Shown here: piece after piece, positions 28,410-36,857 of the stretch
Position numbering within the stretch: the stretch's first letter is position 1
How the letters are laid out: the number at the start of each line of letters is the position of its first letter
Origin: Actinomadura sp. HBU206391
GTDB lineage: Bacteria; Actinomycetota; Actinomycetes; Streptosporangiales; Streptosporangiaceae
Direction: 5' to 3'
Length of the DNA: 64,000 nt
Assembly: GCF_014323665.1 (NCBI RefSeq)
Contig: NZ_JABVEB010000010.1
Coordinates: 1 to 64,000 of the forward strand
Notes under the pieces: model-generated
Seen by the model: the letters and a program-made list of their open reading frames with translations, nothing else
Told to the model about the DNA's origin: nothing
The model's database searches: none
Program-made: the position numbers and the translations under genes

Positions 28410-30497
28410 TCAGGCGGCCCAGAGGGGTGGTGTTCCGGGTGGGCTGTGTTCGTGGATTTCGCGGCCGTCTGGTGCGGTGGCGGTGGTGCTTCCATCGGGG
28501 TCGAGGCGTATCTCCCAACCCCAGCTGTGCACGGCGATGAGGTGGTGGAAGCTGCACAGCGTCAGCAGGTTCCACAGTTCGGTGGGCCCGTCCTTCGACC
28601 GTGGGACGATGTGATGGACCTGCGACAGCGACGCCGGATGGTCACACCCGGGGAAGCGGCACCGCTGGTCTCGGCGCCGCACCGACCTTTCCAGCGCGGC
28701 AGGCACGGTCTTGTCGTCTTTTCCGGCGTCGAGGACGATGCTCGGGCCGGCGAGTGGGCGGTCGAGGAGGCGGGTGCGTAGGTACGAGGCGAGCCCGCGG
28801 GGCCCGGAAAGAACTTGGATGGCCCAGCGGAGCATCCCGGCCTGCAAACGGGAATAGCTGCCTGCATCCAACGGTCGCCGTGCATGCAGGCAGCTACCCG
28901 GATCGCATCCGCATCCGATGTCAGTGCAGGTGGCGCCCGTCGTGGACTGCGGTAAGCAGTGGGTGAGCCATTGGTCGGTCATGGCGTTAAGGGCGTCGTA
29001 GTCGATGTCGGCGGTCACGGTGGGGGTGATGGTCGAGTCGCAGGCGAGTGCGGCGGCCAGGGTATTGCTGATGGCGCCGATGCCCTCCAGCACCGCGCCC
29101 TCGTCCAGTCCCGGCAGTCTCGGCTGAACCGGACCCGGCGGGCGCATCGACCGGTCGGCATCGGACGCACCGACCCGTTCACTGCCGAGTCCACTGCCCG
29201 CATCAGGGACGAGTCCATCGTAGGCGCGGACGAGGTGACCGCCTTCACGGCCATCGGCCGGTCCGGCGTCCAGGCCATCGACCGGCCTGGTGCCCGGTTC
29301 GGTCACCTGGCCGGTGTCGGAGTCGGTGTCGGAGTCCGACTGAATGCCGCGCTGGGTCGTTTCGGTGTCGGCTTGTGCGTCGCCCTCGGCGTCGGTCTGG
29401 TGCGCATGGCCGTTATCCGGATCGGTGTTCACACCGGTGCCGGTCTCGGCGTCGGCCTGGATGCCGTCTGCGGATGCCGACCCGGACGGCGACCCGGACG
29501 CCGACCCGGACGGCGGCTCAGACGGCGGCTCAGACGGCGGGTCGTTCGTACGGCCGTCGTCGTGGAGGAAGAGGTCGTTGGTGGTGTCGCCGTGGAAGCG
29601 GCGGCGGGCCAGGTTGGCGGCGGTGTGCTCTATCCATTCCCGTTCGGCTTGGCGGGAGCCGGGGAGGTTCCGCAACGTGGCCAGGTCCATGTCGACCTTC
29701 ACCTGCGGCTTGGACCCACCACGTTCCGGAAGCAGATCGGAGGCGGCCAAGCGGCGCATGGCCTCGACCAGGGCGTCGTGGCGGCGCTGTGTCTTGGTGC
29801 GGGTGTCTTCCGGGCCTTGCCTCACCGCGAGCGCCTCGATCACCGTCTCGGCCAACGCCGTTCCCTCGGCGGTCAGATCCCCATTGAGCCGACCCACCCC
29901 ACCCAAAGTCTTCGACAGCGTCAGGTTACGTTCGGCATCCCGCCGGGCCTCCTCATCCTCCAGGCCATTCGGACGGAGCCGGCGGAGAGCGGCGTTGTGG
30001 ATCTCGACCAGATCACCGAGTTCGGCGCCGGAGCGGGCGGCCTCGGTCAAGATGTCCTCGACAGTGTCGCGGTCGGCCGGTTCGAAGGCCTTCACCAGGT
30101 CGGTGATCGACTGACCCACCGACTCGGCCACCTGCCCGTCGGAGAGAGACTGGTGGACGTGCGCGTGACCAAGCTGCCGCAACGACCACCCCACCGCCCG
30201 CCGACCCGCGGCCGGCGTACAACGGGTGAACCTCGCCAACCACGCCCCCACCGAACGCTGCCCATCCGCAGCGGGGCCATTGGCGGCATGGAACGCACCG
30301 ATCAAGCTCGCGTATGCGGCACTTTCCTTGGCCTGCAACCGCGACCACGCCTGTAATAACTCGGCCTGCGTCGACACCGGCAAAGTCGGCAGATCCTCAC
30401 CATTCAGGAAATCCCACGCCGCCTCCACCATCGCCAACGCCTCCACCGCACATGACGGCGAAACCACAGCACAAGGTTCAGACACCAGTGGCTCCAA
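28410..30497 (-). CDS. DUF222 / 13E12-type HNH endonuclease
   Basis: A 695-aa protein. The N-terminal DUF222 region is helical (about residues 15-290). A long low-complexity stretch follows (about 310-430; repeats of SEPPSEPPSG and many Asp, Thr, Gly). A second globular part leads to the HNH nuclease domain near the C-terminus (RCRFPGCDHP, LSQVHHIVPRSKDG, NLLTLCSFHH). This is the architecture of the 13E12 repeat family, common in multiple copies in actinobacteria. The gene and an AT-rich leader lie exactly between two perfect 22-bp direct repeats, suggesting insertion as a unit. Confidence 0.9.
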   Translation of the reverse strand: MEPLVSEPCAVVSPSCAVEALAMVEAAWDFLNGEDLPTLPVSTQAELLQAWSRLQAKESAAYASLIGAFHAANGPAADGQRSVGAWLARFTRCTPAAGRRAVGWSLRQLGHAHVHQSLSDGQVAESVGQSITDLVKAFEPADRDTVEDILTEAARSGAELGDLVEIHNAALRRLRPNGLEDEEARRDAERNLTLSKTLGGVGRLNGDLTAEGTALAETVIEALAVRQGPEDTRTKTQRRHDALVEAMRRLAASDLLPERGGSKPQVKVDMDLATLRNLPGSRQAEREWIEHTAANLARRRFHGDTTNDLFLHDDGRTNDPPSEPPSEPPSGSASGSPSGSASADGIQADAETGTGVNTDPDNGHAHQTDAEGDAQADTETTQRGIQSDSDTDSDTGQVTEPGTRPVDGLDAGPADGREGGHLVRAYDGLVPDAGSGLGSERVGASDADRSMRPPGPVQPRLPGLDEGAVLEGIGAISNTLAAALACDSTITPTVTADIDYDALNAMTDQWLTHCLPQSTTGATCTDIGCGCDPGSCLHARRPLDAGSYSRLQAGMLRWAIQVLSGPRGLASYLRTRLLDRPLAGPSIVLDAGKDDKTVPAALERSVRRRDQRCRFPGCDHPASLSQVHHIVPRSKDGPTELWNLLTLCSFHHLIAVHSWGWEIRLDPDGSTTATAPDGREIHEHSPPGTPPLWAA

Positions 30498-30757
30498 CGC
30501 AGGTGAGGGGTGGAAGTGGGTCGGATGCTTACGACACCTAATCTATCGCACTGATGTTCGAATGGCAATGGGAAATCGATGAATCCAAAGCTCCGGCAAC
30601 GCAGCTCGTTTAATCTAATTGGCGCATATTGCCACAAATGCACCAACGTATATATTTTGCACGTAGGCGAACGCGCTTGGCACATGGCTGCATTACCGCC
30701 ACGGTCATCACGGTGGAGGCCTCGGCGCGGCCGCCCGACGAGCGTGGACCGCGAAGT
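30498..30757. other. AT-rich leader upstream of the HNH gene
   Basis: About 30500-30670 is strikingly AT-rich for this genome (for example CGTATATATTTTGCACG at 30647-30663). It probably contains the HNH promoter. It lies inside the direct-repeat-bounded segment. I see no gene in it. Confidence 0.6.
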
Positions 30758-30779
30758 GAACAGAACGTCGACCCGGCCG
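30758..30779. repeat. 22-bp direct repeat, right copy, flanking the HNH gene
   Basis: It is identical to 28340-28361 in the same orientation. It ends 2 nt before the stop codon (30782-30784) of the minus-strand zinc-ribbon gene. Confidence 0.9.
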
Positions 30780-30781
30780 AG

Positions 30782-31309
30782 CTACGCCCAGCAGTCGAAG
30801 TTCCAGTGTTCGGGCAGCATGGCGCCGCACAGGTCGCAGAAGAAGTAGCGGTCTTTGACCACATTGCGCTCACCGCACCCCGGGCATCGGCGGAACAGCA
30901 GCTTGTCGGTGAAGTCGCCCGGGTGCGGCAGGCCGGCCCGTTCGAGGGCGCCCGCCACCGCGGGCCAGCAGTCGGGGTCGGGGCAATAGCCCGTCGACTG
31001 ATTGCTGACCTGGGCCACCGACCACTCGCCGGCCGTACCCGCGAAACGCACCTCACCCGCGGCGAGTACGTCCCGGCCGCCCGCGCACGCGACGTGCTCA
31101 CTGCGTCGTGGCGCCAGCCGGAGCAGCCCATCGAGGCCGACGACGAACGTGAACGGCTCGTCGAGATCCTGGACGCCACCGCGACCCTTCAACCACCGGT
31201 CGAGATCCGCCTGGCAGCCGATGACGACGGCCTCGCCACCGGGACGGACCTCATCGGAGAGTTCGGCCGGACCGACGTAGCGGTACCGGCGCCGGGGGCC
31301 TCCGGCCAC
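30782..31309 (-). CDS. zinc-ribbon protein of unknown function
   Basis: A 175-aa soluble protein that I cannot assign. The N-terminal half is a mixed alpha/beta region (YRYVGPAELSDEV, AVVIGCQADLDRWL). The C-terminal end carries a zinc ribbon, CPGCGERN...FCDLCG, and a further Cys pair in YCPDPDCWPAV. GTG 31309 follows CGAGG by 7 nt, and the gene starts 20 nt after the dioxygenase stop, so the two probably form an operon. The 22-bp repeat abuts its 3' end. Confidence 0.75.
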   Translation of the reverse strand: MAGGPRRRYRYVGPAELSDEVRPGGEAVVIGCQADLDRWLKGRGGVQDLDEPFTFVVGLDGLLRLAPRRSEHVACAGGRDVLAAGEVRFAGTAGEWSVAQVSNQSTGYCPDPDCWPAVAGALERAGLPHPGDFTDKLLFRRCPGCGERNVVKDRYFFCDLCGAMLPEHWNFDCWA

Positions 31310-31329
31310 AGGGACACCTCGACTCCCGA

Positions 31330-32064
31330 TCAGCCCGCGATGAGTCGGACGGGATCGTAGTCCAGCCAGGGATCCTGCAGGAACTCGCGCCAGCGCGGGT
31401 CGTGGCCCGACCGCTTGACCCGGAAGTACAGAGCCCGGCGTACGGCATCGGAGGTGTTCCCGCCGATGTTGTGGCCGAGCAGATAGTGGGCGAGCAGCAC
31501 GTCGCCGGCCCGGCCGTGGATCCGCTCGGGCTCGGGGAGCGTGATCGGCGGATAGCCGGCCGCTTCGAAGAACGCGTCGGGGCCGTGCCCGCGGAAGTAC
31601 TCCGCGTGGGTCAGATGGGTGCCCGGCCACACCCACAGGTTCCCCTCGTCGTCGCTGAGCTGGCCCGACATCAGCACCCCGACGAGCATCGTGAACGTCC
31701 CTGGGCGGCCGTCCGGCTCGCACGGCGAACCACCGTCGAGGTGGTGCGAGCCGGGTCGGTGCGGGAACGGAGGAATGTTCAGGGCGATCTGTACCTGCCA
31801 CGGCACGTCCAGGGTGCCCGGGCCGGTCAGCGCCTCGGCCGTCGAGAAGACCGGGGTCTCCGTCAGCACGTTGAGCAGCGATGGCGCCTTGTCGGTTTCC
31901 GGAAAGTAGAAGTGCGGGCCGCGAACACCGGCACCCGGCGGATCACGCTCGATCGTCTCGTCGATGAACTGCGACGCGGCCGTCACCAGCTCCGGCGGCA
32001 CGGCCTGCGGCAGCAGGAGGAACCCGCGTTCGGCGAAGTCCTTCAGCTGTGATGAGCTCAGCAC
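31330..32064 (-). CDS. phytanoyl-CoA dioxygenase-family Fe(II)/2-oxoglutarate oxygenase
   Basis: A 244-aa PhyH-type oxygenase. The iron-binding triad is visible as HHLDG (His and Asp near residue 105-107) and HNIGGN (distal His near 208); the 2-oxoglutarate-binding Arg is probably in RRALYFRV. The natural substrate is unknown; PhyH enzymes hydroxylate lipids, amino acids or natural products. I choose GTG 32064; no strong ribosome-binding site is present and longer in-frame starts exist. It is followed by the zinc-ribbon gene. Confidence 0.82.
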   Translation of the reverse strand: MLSSSQLKDFAERGFLLLPQAVPPELVTAASQFIDETIERDPPGAGVRGPHFYFPETDKAPSLLNVLTETPVFSTAEALTGPGTLDVPWQVQIALNIPPFPHRPGSHHLDGGSPCEPDGRPGTFTMLVGVLMSGQLSDDEGNLWVWPGTHLTHAEYFRGHGPDAFFEAAGYPPITLPEPERIHGRAGDVLLAHYLLGHNIGGNTSDAVRRALYFRVKRSGHDPRWREFLQDPWLDYDPVRLIAG

Positions 32065-32235
32065 CCTGTCGACACTAGGTCGACCATTCGGCGATCGCGA
32101 ACGATTATCCGCACGCCCGCCACGCCACGCCGTGCCATTCCACACCACGCCAACCTCCGCCGGACGACCCGCACGGGTCGCACGGGTCGCACATTCGACG
32201 GCCGACAAGGGCGGTCGCGGCGCACGTCGCGCCGA

Positions 32236-33030
32236 TCAGGACGTGATGTGCCGGAGGGTGTAGTCGGCGGCCGCGTAGTCGCCGCCCTGCGGCCCCGGCC
32301 CGGCGAAGAACGCGTCGGCTTCGGGGAACCGGTCGGCATAGCGCTCGGCGTCGTCCTGTGGTGTGTAGCCGATCTCGTCGGGCAGTTTCCAGAAGCGGCG
32401 GGAGTTGGCCGAGACGGCGTAGTGCACGGCGAAGCCGGCCTCGGGCGCGGTCAGCGAGGCCAGCACGATGCCGGCGCAGTCGCGCGGGCTCAGCCACGTC
32501 GCCAGGTGACGTACCTCGTTCGGCTCGTCTTCGAGGCTGCCGATGCGCAGGCACACCACGCGCAGGCCGAACTTGTCCGCGTACAGCCGTGCCAGCGCCT
32601 CGACGGCGACCTTGCTGACGCCGTACATGCCGTCGGGCCGCGGCGGCATCTCTGGCGACACCGTCTCGGAGGTCGGGTAACAGCCGGTCAGCCGGTTGCT
32701 GCCGGCCAGCACCACACGCCCGACGCCGGTACGCCGTGCCGCCTCCAGAACATGGTGAGTACCGAGCACGTTGCCGTGGAGCAGTTCGGGGAGCGGAGCC
32801 TCGTCGGCGACGCCCGCGAGGTGGATCACCGCGTCGGCCCCCTCGACGACCTCTGCCACGACCTCGGCGCTCGACAGGTCGACCTGGCGTACGACTTCGA
32901 CGGGCGACTCCGCGGTCAACGGCGCTCGGTCGACCAGGACCAGCCGTTCCACCTCGGCGCGCAGCGGGGCGCGCAACGCGGACCCGACCAGCCCGGCGGC
33001 GCCTGTCATGACCACGGTTCCAAGAGACAT
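32236..33030 (-). CDS. NAD(P)-dependent epimerase/dehydratase (extended SDR)
   Basis: A 264-aa extended short-chain dehydrogenase. The nucleotide-binding glycine motif TGAAGLVGSAL is at residues 9-19, NAD-fold features DLSS and VIHLAGVA follow, and the catalytic YGVSK is near residue 132. It resembles the uronate-dehydrogenase/NAD-epimerase group in length and in the RIGSLEDEP stretch; substrate is not determined. ATG 33030 is chosen over an upstream in-frame start at 33039. It is a single gene. Confidence 0.85.
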   Translation of the reverse strand: MSLGTVVMTGAAGLVGSALRAPLRAEVERLVLVDRAPLTAESPVEVVRQVDLSSAEVVAEVVEGADAVIHLAGVADEAPLPELLHGNVLGTHHVLEAARRTGVGRVVLAGSNRLTGCYPTSETVSPEMPPRPDGMYGVSKVAVEALARLYADKFGLRVVCLRIGSLEDEPNEVRHLATWLSPRDCAGIVLASLTAPEAGFAVHYAVSANSRRFWKLPDEIGYTPQDDAERYADRFPEADAFFAGPGPQGGDYAAADYTLRHITS

Positions 33031-33160
33031 GGCGGGCACTCTGCCACCCGCCGCCGACAGAACCGAAGAGAAGCGGCCGCTCAGGAAGATACCGGGCGCT
33101 TCAGGGGACCAGCCGCTGAGCGAACCGCGCGTACAGAACCGCGCGTACAGAACCGGGCGC

Positions 33161-33727
33161 TCAGAGGAACAGTTCGGCGAGGCGCGGAAGGCGCCTGCGC
33201 ATCTCGTCCTCGTCCTCGAAGTCCCAGTTCTCGCCCGTCGGCGGTTCGAGACGTCCGGGCCGTGGCAATGCCTCGTGATAAGCGTCGTAAGAGTCGGTCT
33301 CGCCCTGCCGGCGGCCGTAGGCGATGCGCGACACGTAGTTCATGCCCTCGCAGCCGATCCAGCCCTTGTCGTCGTGGGCCATCCGGTTCACGACGGGCAG
33401 CTCGGCGAGCGAGTCGGGATCCTCCAGCGCCCGCGTGAACGTGTCGCGTCCGAGGAGGATCAGACCGGCACGGAAGTCCATGAAACCGTCGTCGCCGCAC
33501 CCTCCCTCGATGAGGTAGGCCGCTCCCCACAGCGAATACCGATAGGCCGAACTCCATATTTCGGAGAACGTCCCCCCGAACGCGATGATCTGCTCCGGGG
33601 GAAGCGCGGCGAGCTGGTCGACCAGGTGGGGAACGAGCGGGTCGTTCGGCGGGTCACGGTCGTCGGCGCGGTCCCCCGCCGATGCTCTCGCGCGCTCGAC
33701 GAAGCCCCACCACGCGTCGATGTCCAT
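33161..33727 (-). CDS. DUF4240 domain-containing protein (copy 1)
   Basis: A 188-aa protein with the DUF4240 pattern: MDIDAWWGFVERARA at the start, then IIAFGGTFSEIWSSAYR, AAYLIEGGCGDDGFMDFR and LILLGRDTFTRALEDPDSLA. The function of this family is unknown. ATG 33727 has GGAGG 8 nt upstream. It is strongly similar along its whole length to the protein at 35438-35995, so the two arose by duplication. Downstream (33105-33155) are short repeats such as CGCGTACAGAAC, twice in tandem. Confidence 0.85.
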   Translation of the reverse strand: MDIDAWWGFVERARASAGDRADDRDPPNDPLVPHLVDQLAALPPEQIIAFGGTFSEIWSSAYRYSLWGAAYLIEGGCGDDGFMDFRAGLILLGRDTFTRALEDPDSLAELPVVNRMAHDDKGWIGCEGMNYVSRIAYGRRQGETDSYDAYHEALPRPGRLEPPTGENWDFEDEDEMRRRLPRLAELFL

Positions 33728-33906
33728 CGCGGCCCTCCAGCGAGATCGGCCCCGCAGCGATGCCGGTCCGTGGATCCCGTCGCCAGGGCTACGGCACACC
33801 GTACTCCACATGGTGATCTTGCATGCGCCCTCCACCCGGGAACGGGCGTCCTACCCGCCGCGACGGGCGGAGCAGGCCTCGTCAATCGGCGATGAGGGCC
33901 TGACGG

Positions 33907-34125
33907 CGGCGGGGCGGGTGAGAGCAACTGGTCGTACAGCTGCAGGATCTGCAGCCAGTCCCCGGCAGTGGCCGGCACGTCGCTGTGGACGGCGTTGATC
34001 GCCGCCTGGATCTGGTACGGGCGGGGCCGGTCACGCCGGAGACACCGCCGTACGATCTCCTGGCACACGGCGACGAGGCTTCGATCCAAGCGACCGCGGT
34101 CCTGGTCGGCACCTCCGAAGGGATG
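33907..34125 (-). pseudogene. remnant of an ECF42/SigJ-like sigma factor
   Basis: A fragment of about 70 codons reads ADQDRGRLDRSLVAVC, RRCLRRDRPRPYQIQAAINA and DWLQILQLYDQLL. This is the C-terminal DUF6596-type extension found only in large ECF sigma factors of the ECF42/SigJ-like group. Regions 2 and 4 and the rest of the C-terminal domain are missing on both sides, so this is a decayed piece between DUF4240 copy 1 and the lipase-like gene. Confidence 0.7.
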
Positions 34126-34177
34126 CCATCCCGCGTCACCGTGCCTACGGTCGCCGATGGCCGGCAGCGGTCGGGCG

Positions 34178-35290
34178 CTATTTCTCGTCCCCACAGGTGC
34201 GCAGGAACGTCCCTCCCTGGCCGAGATGGTTGGTGACGAGGTAATCGGCGCCGGCATCCTGCTGGGCGCGCCACCATGCCCGCTGGGCACTTCGATCGCA
34301 CTTCTGCGCCCAGGGTCGACGCGGGCAGGAGGCGAACTCGCCCGGCGACTTGTTGCTGCCGAGCCGTTTCGTGCCGTCGGGCCCTCCCCAGATCCGCACC
34401 TTCAGCCCGGCGTCATGCGCCCTCCGCACGACTTCGTTGAACGCCTCCTGCTCCGATTCACTGATCTTGCCGTTCTTGTCCCGGTCGGCGCAGTCGGCCC
34501 AGGCGCCGTTCAGCATGGTGTAGTGCTTCGCGCGTTCCCGGTCGTACCGCGGGTTGGCCGGATCGAGTTCCAACGGAAGCGAACAGTCCTTGCCCAAGGT
34601 GCCGTAGAAGAAGACCCCTGGCGGCTGCTTGCCCATGCTCGCTCCCGGAGTGCCGTCCGGGATGATCACGTGTACGCCGGGAGGCAGCCCGCGGGTCTCA
34701 TCGAGGATCTTCTGATAGACACTGTCATCGCCGTGCTTGACCTCCAGGATGAGCTCGAACGGCTGGTCACGACCCTGGTAGATCTGTCCCCCGTTCTTCG
34801 CGGCCCGCGCAATGAGCGGGTCGACGTAGACGTCGCGGAGCGTTCCCCGGGACCGGTCGGTTTCATCATGCTTGAGCTGGAGCCGGCCGTTCTCGTCGAG
34901 CCAGACATCCGGTTCGACGCTCGTCGCGCCGTTGCCGAGCGCGTCCTCGAGCGGGTTGGCGTTCTCGTAGTCGTTGTGGGCGTGGAGGCGCTCGACCCAC
35001 GCGCCGCCGGGGTCTGGGGTGCAGACGGGTTTCGGAATCGGCGGCCGGGAGGGTGATCTGTCCGGTATCGCGGCCGCACCCGGCAGCTCCACGCGGCCGG
35101 AGTCCCCAGCCCGCAAGGCCGGACAGTCCGCGCCGGCCACCCTGCAGATCGCGGACTCGCAGGCGGCCACCACCTTGGCGCCGACATCGCTGACCAGCAC
35201 GGCGCTGGAGATGAGAGCGATGAGAGCGACCACCGCGATGTACTCGATCGGACCCGAGCCTTGCTCGCGAGGCGTTGTCGATCGTCGCAT
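34178..35290 (-). CDS. exported PI-PLC/AIM6-like phosphodiesterase with pilin-like N-terminus
   Basis: A 370-aa protein. The N-terminus (RREQ-like, GSGPIEYIAVVALIALISS) resembles TadE/Flp-type type III signal segments: a short basic head, Gly, a Glu five to six residues later, then one hydrophobic helix. After a Pro-rich linker comes a TIM-barrel phosphodiesterase domain with HAHNDYENANPLEDAL and a HDE motif, as in the AIM6/glycerophosphodiester-phosphodiesterase relatives. It probably acts outside the membrane on phosphodiesters or phosphoinositides. DKNGKISESE near residue 285 resembles an EF-hand-type calcium loop. ATG 35290 chosen; 35299 possible. Confidence 0.75.
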   Translation of the reverse strand: MRRSTTPREQGSGPIEYIAVVALIALISSAVLVSDVGAKVVAACESAICRVAGADCPALRAGDSGRVELPGAAAIPDRSPSRPPIPKPVCTPDPGGAWVERLHAHNDYENANPLEDALGNGATSVEPDVWLDENGRLQLKHDETDRSRGTLRDVYVDPLIARAAKNGGQIYQGRDQPFELILEVKHGDDSVYQKILDETRGLPPGVHVIIPDGTPGASMGKQPPGVFFYGTLGKDCSLPLELDPANPRYDRERAKHYTMLNGAWADCADRDKNGKISESEQEAFNEVVRRAHDAGLKVRIWGGPDGTKRLGSNKSPGEFASCPRRPWAQKCDRSAQRAWWRAQQDAGADYLVTNHLGQGGTFLRTCGDEK

Positions 35291-35437
35291 GTGACCCAAG
35301 GGTGGCTATCGGGAATCGGCCGGCGGGGACTCGTGGCTTCTTCTTCAACGATGTCAGGGTGCGTGCACGATCGGGCAGAGACCCAGGACCCAATCCGGGC
35401 CCAAGCCGGGAACCCGGACGCTCAGGGAACCGGACGC

Positions 35438-35995
35438 TCAGAGAAACAGCTCGGCGAGTCGAGGAAGGCGCCGGCGCATCTCGTCGTCGTCCTCGAGATC
35501 CCAGCGCTCGCCCGCCGCCCGGTCCGGCCATCCGGGGGTGGACATCGCCGCGTCGTAGGAGTCGGTCTCACCCTGTACGCGTTCGTACGCCGTGTGGGCT
35601 GCGTGGTTCATGTCCTCACAGCCGATCCAGCCCCCGTCGCCATCGGCCATTCGGATCACCACGGGCAGGTCGGCCAGCGAGTCGGGATCGTCGACCGCGC
35701 GGGTGAAGGTCGTACGGCCGAGCAGGATCAGGCCGGCGCGAAAGTCCATGAAGCCGTCGTCGCCGCATCCGCCCTCGATGAGGTAGGCCGCCGCCCACAG
35801 CCGCCACTGGTGAGCCGAGCGCCACACCTCGGAGAACCGCCGCTCGAACGCGATGATCTGATCGGGCGGCAGGGCGACGAGCAGATCCACCAGGATGTCG
35901 ACCAGCGGATCATCGGGCGAATCGCGGTCGTCGGCCCGTTCGCCGGCGGCCACACGCGCTCGCTCGATGTGGCCCCACCACTCGTCGACGTCCAT
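35438..35995 (-). CDS. DUF4240 domain-containing protein (copy 2)
   Basis: A 185-aa paralogue of the protein at 33161-33727, sharing AAYLIEGGCGDDGFMDFR and the C-terminal EMRRRLPRLAELFL. ATG 35995 is chosen because GGAGG lies 8 nt upstream and it aligns with the start of copy 1; ATG 36019 would add eight residues. Function is unknown. The intergenic sequence just downstream (35357-35417) recurs in altered form at 36773-36833. Confidence 0.85.
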   Translation of the reverse strand: MDVDEWWGHIERARVAAGERADDRDSPDDPLVDILVDLLVALPPDQIIAFERRFSEVWRSAHQWRLWAAAYLIEGGCGDDGFMDFRAGLILLGRTTFTRAVDDPDSLADLPVVIRMADGDGGWIGCEDMNHAAHTAYERVQGETDSYDAAMSTPGWPDRAAGERWDLEDDDEMRRRLPRLAELFL

Positions 35996-36181
35996 GGCGT
36001 CGGCCTCCACGTCGCTCATCCCCTCATCGGAAGTCGGCGGTCAGGGCTGTGGCCCGGCTCGTCACCGGGGCCGCCGTCGGCGATCATCTCGCGCCGGTGA
36101 TCGGCCACACGGAGGGCTGTGCGACGAGCATGTGCTCTCCAGCGCCTGCTTGGCCGTCACCGAAGGATCGTCGTTTCGCCG

Positions 36182-36715
36182 TCAACCGCGTTCGAGATGG
36201 ACGCGACCACCGCTGAAATGCCGGATGGCTTGGTCCAAGCGGTCTGACAAGGCGATCGAATCGCGGAAATCGAACCAGAACTCCGCTCCATGCCGAGCCG
36301 CGCTGGCCCGCAATCGAGCCGCATGCAGAGGATGACCGCCCACCAACTCGTCGGTATCGCATATCTGGATCATCAGGTACCGGGAATTGGCCTGTAGGAG
36401 CCATATGCGGCGCACCTGATCCCAGGGGATCATCAAGTCGTATCCGCCGGGCGAGTCGAACGCCCGGACGCGGATACCTTCGATGTTGAGCACCGGTGGG
36501 TGCCGCAGCCTGGCCTCCACCCTCCGAAAGAGGTACAGCGCGACGAGCAGCGGTACGCAGAGCATCACCGGGAGCAAGGCATACCCCGCTCCGGAGGCCA
36601 AAGTCATGGGGACCAGCGTCACCAGCGACAAGAGAATGCAGGCCACGAGCAGTGCTTGGATCGTGCGCACTCGCGAGAGGCTCACGGGGATCCGGTACTC
36701 GTCGGCGGTGTGCAT
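36182..36715 (-). CDS. small membrane protein with PH-like domain
   Basis: A 177-aa protein. Two adjacent hydrophobic helices lie at residues 18-42 and 45-65, then a soluble C-terminal domain (VLNIEGIRVRAFDSPGGYDLMIPW...) with the beta pattern of bacterial PH-like/STM3941-type proteins. Function is unknown. No ribosome-binding site is seen; TAGACT (36722-36727) lies 6 nt before the ATG, so the mRNA is probably leaderless. Confidence 0.75.
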   Translation of the reverse strand: MHTADEYRIPVSLSRVRTIQALLVACILLSLVTLVPMTLASGAGYALLPVMLCVPLLVALYLFRRVEARLRHPPVLNIEGIRVRAFDSPGGYDLMIPWDQVRRIWLLQANSRYLMIQICDTDELVGGHPLHAARLRASAARHGAEFWFDFRDSIALSDRLDQAIRHFSGGRVHLERG

Positions 36716-36721
36716 CGCCGC

Positions 36722-36727
36722 AGTCTA
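36722..36727 (-). promoter_or_regulatory. -10 element of a probable leaderless promoter
   Basis: On the minus strand this reads TAGACT (TAnnnT), 6 nt before the ATG at 36715, with no Shine-Dalgarno sequence in between. Confidence 0.5.
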
Positions 36728-36857
36728 ACGATGGCCCCCGTTCGAGTTACTCGATCGGGCCCGAGCCATGCGCGTGCGTACACAGTGGGGCCCAGAGACC
36801 CAGACCCCGATCCGAATCCATGCCGGGAACCGGGCGAGCGCGCTGGGAGCGGACGCT

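Noticed and set aside
33807-33824. GTGATCTTGCATGCG resembling the dispersed word
   Set aside because: Several mismatches in the core and no matching flanks.
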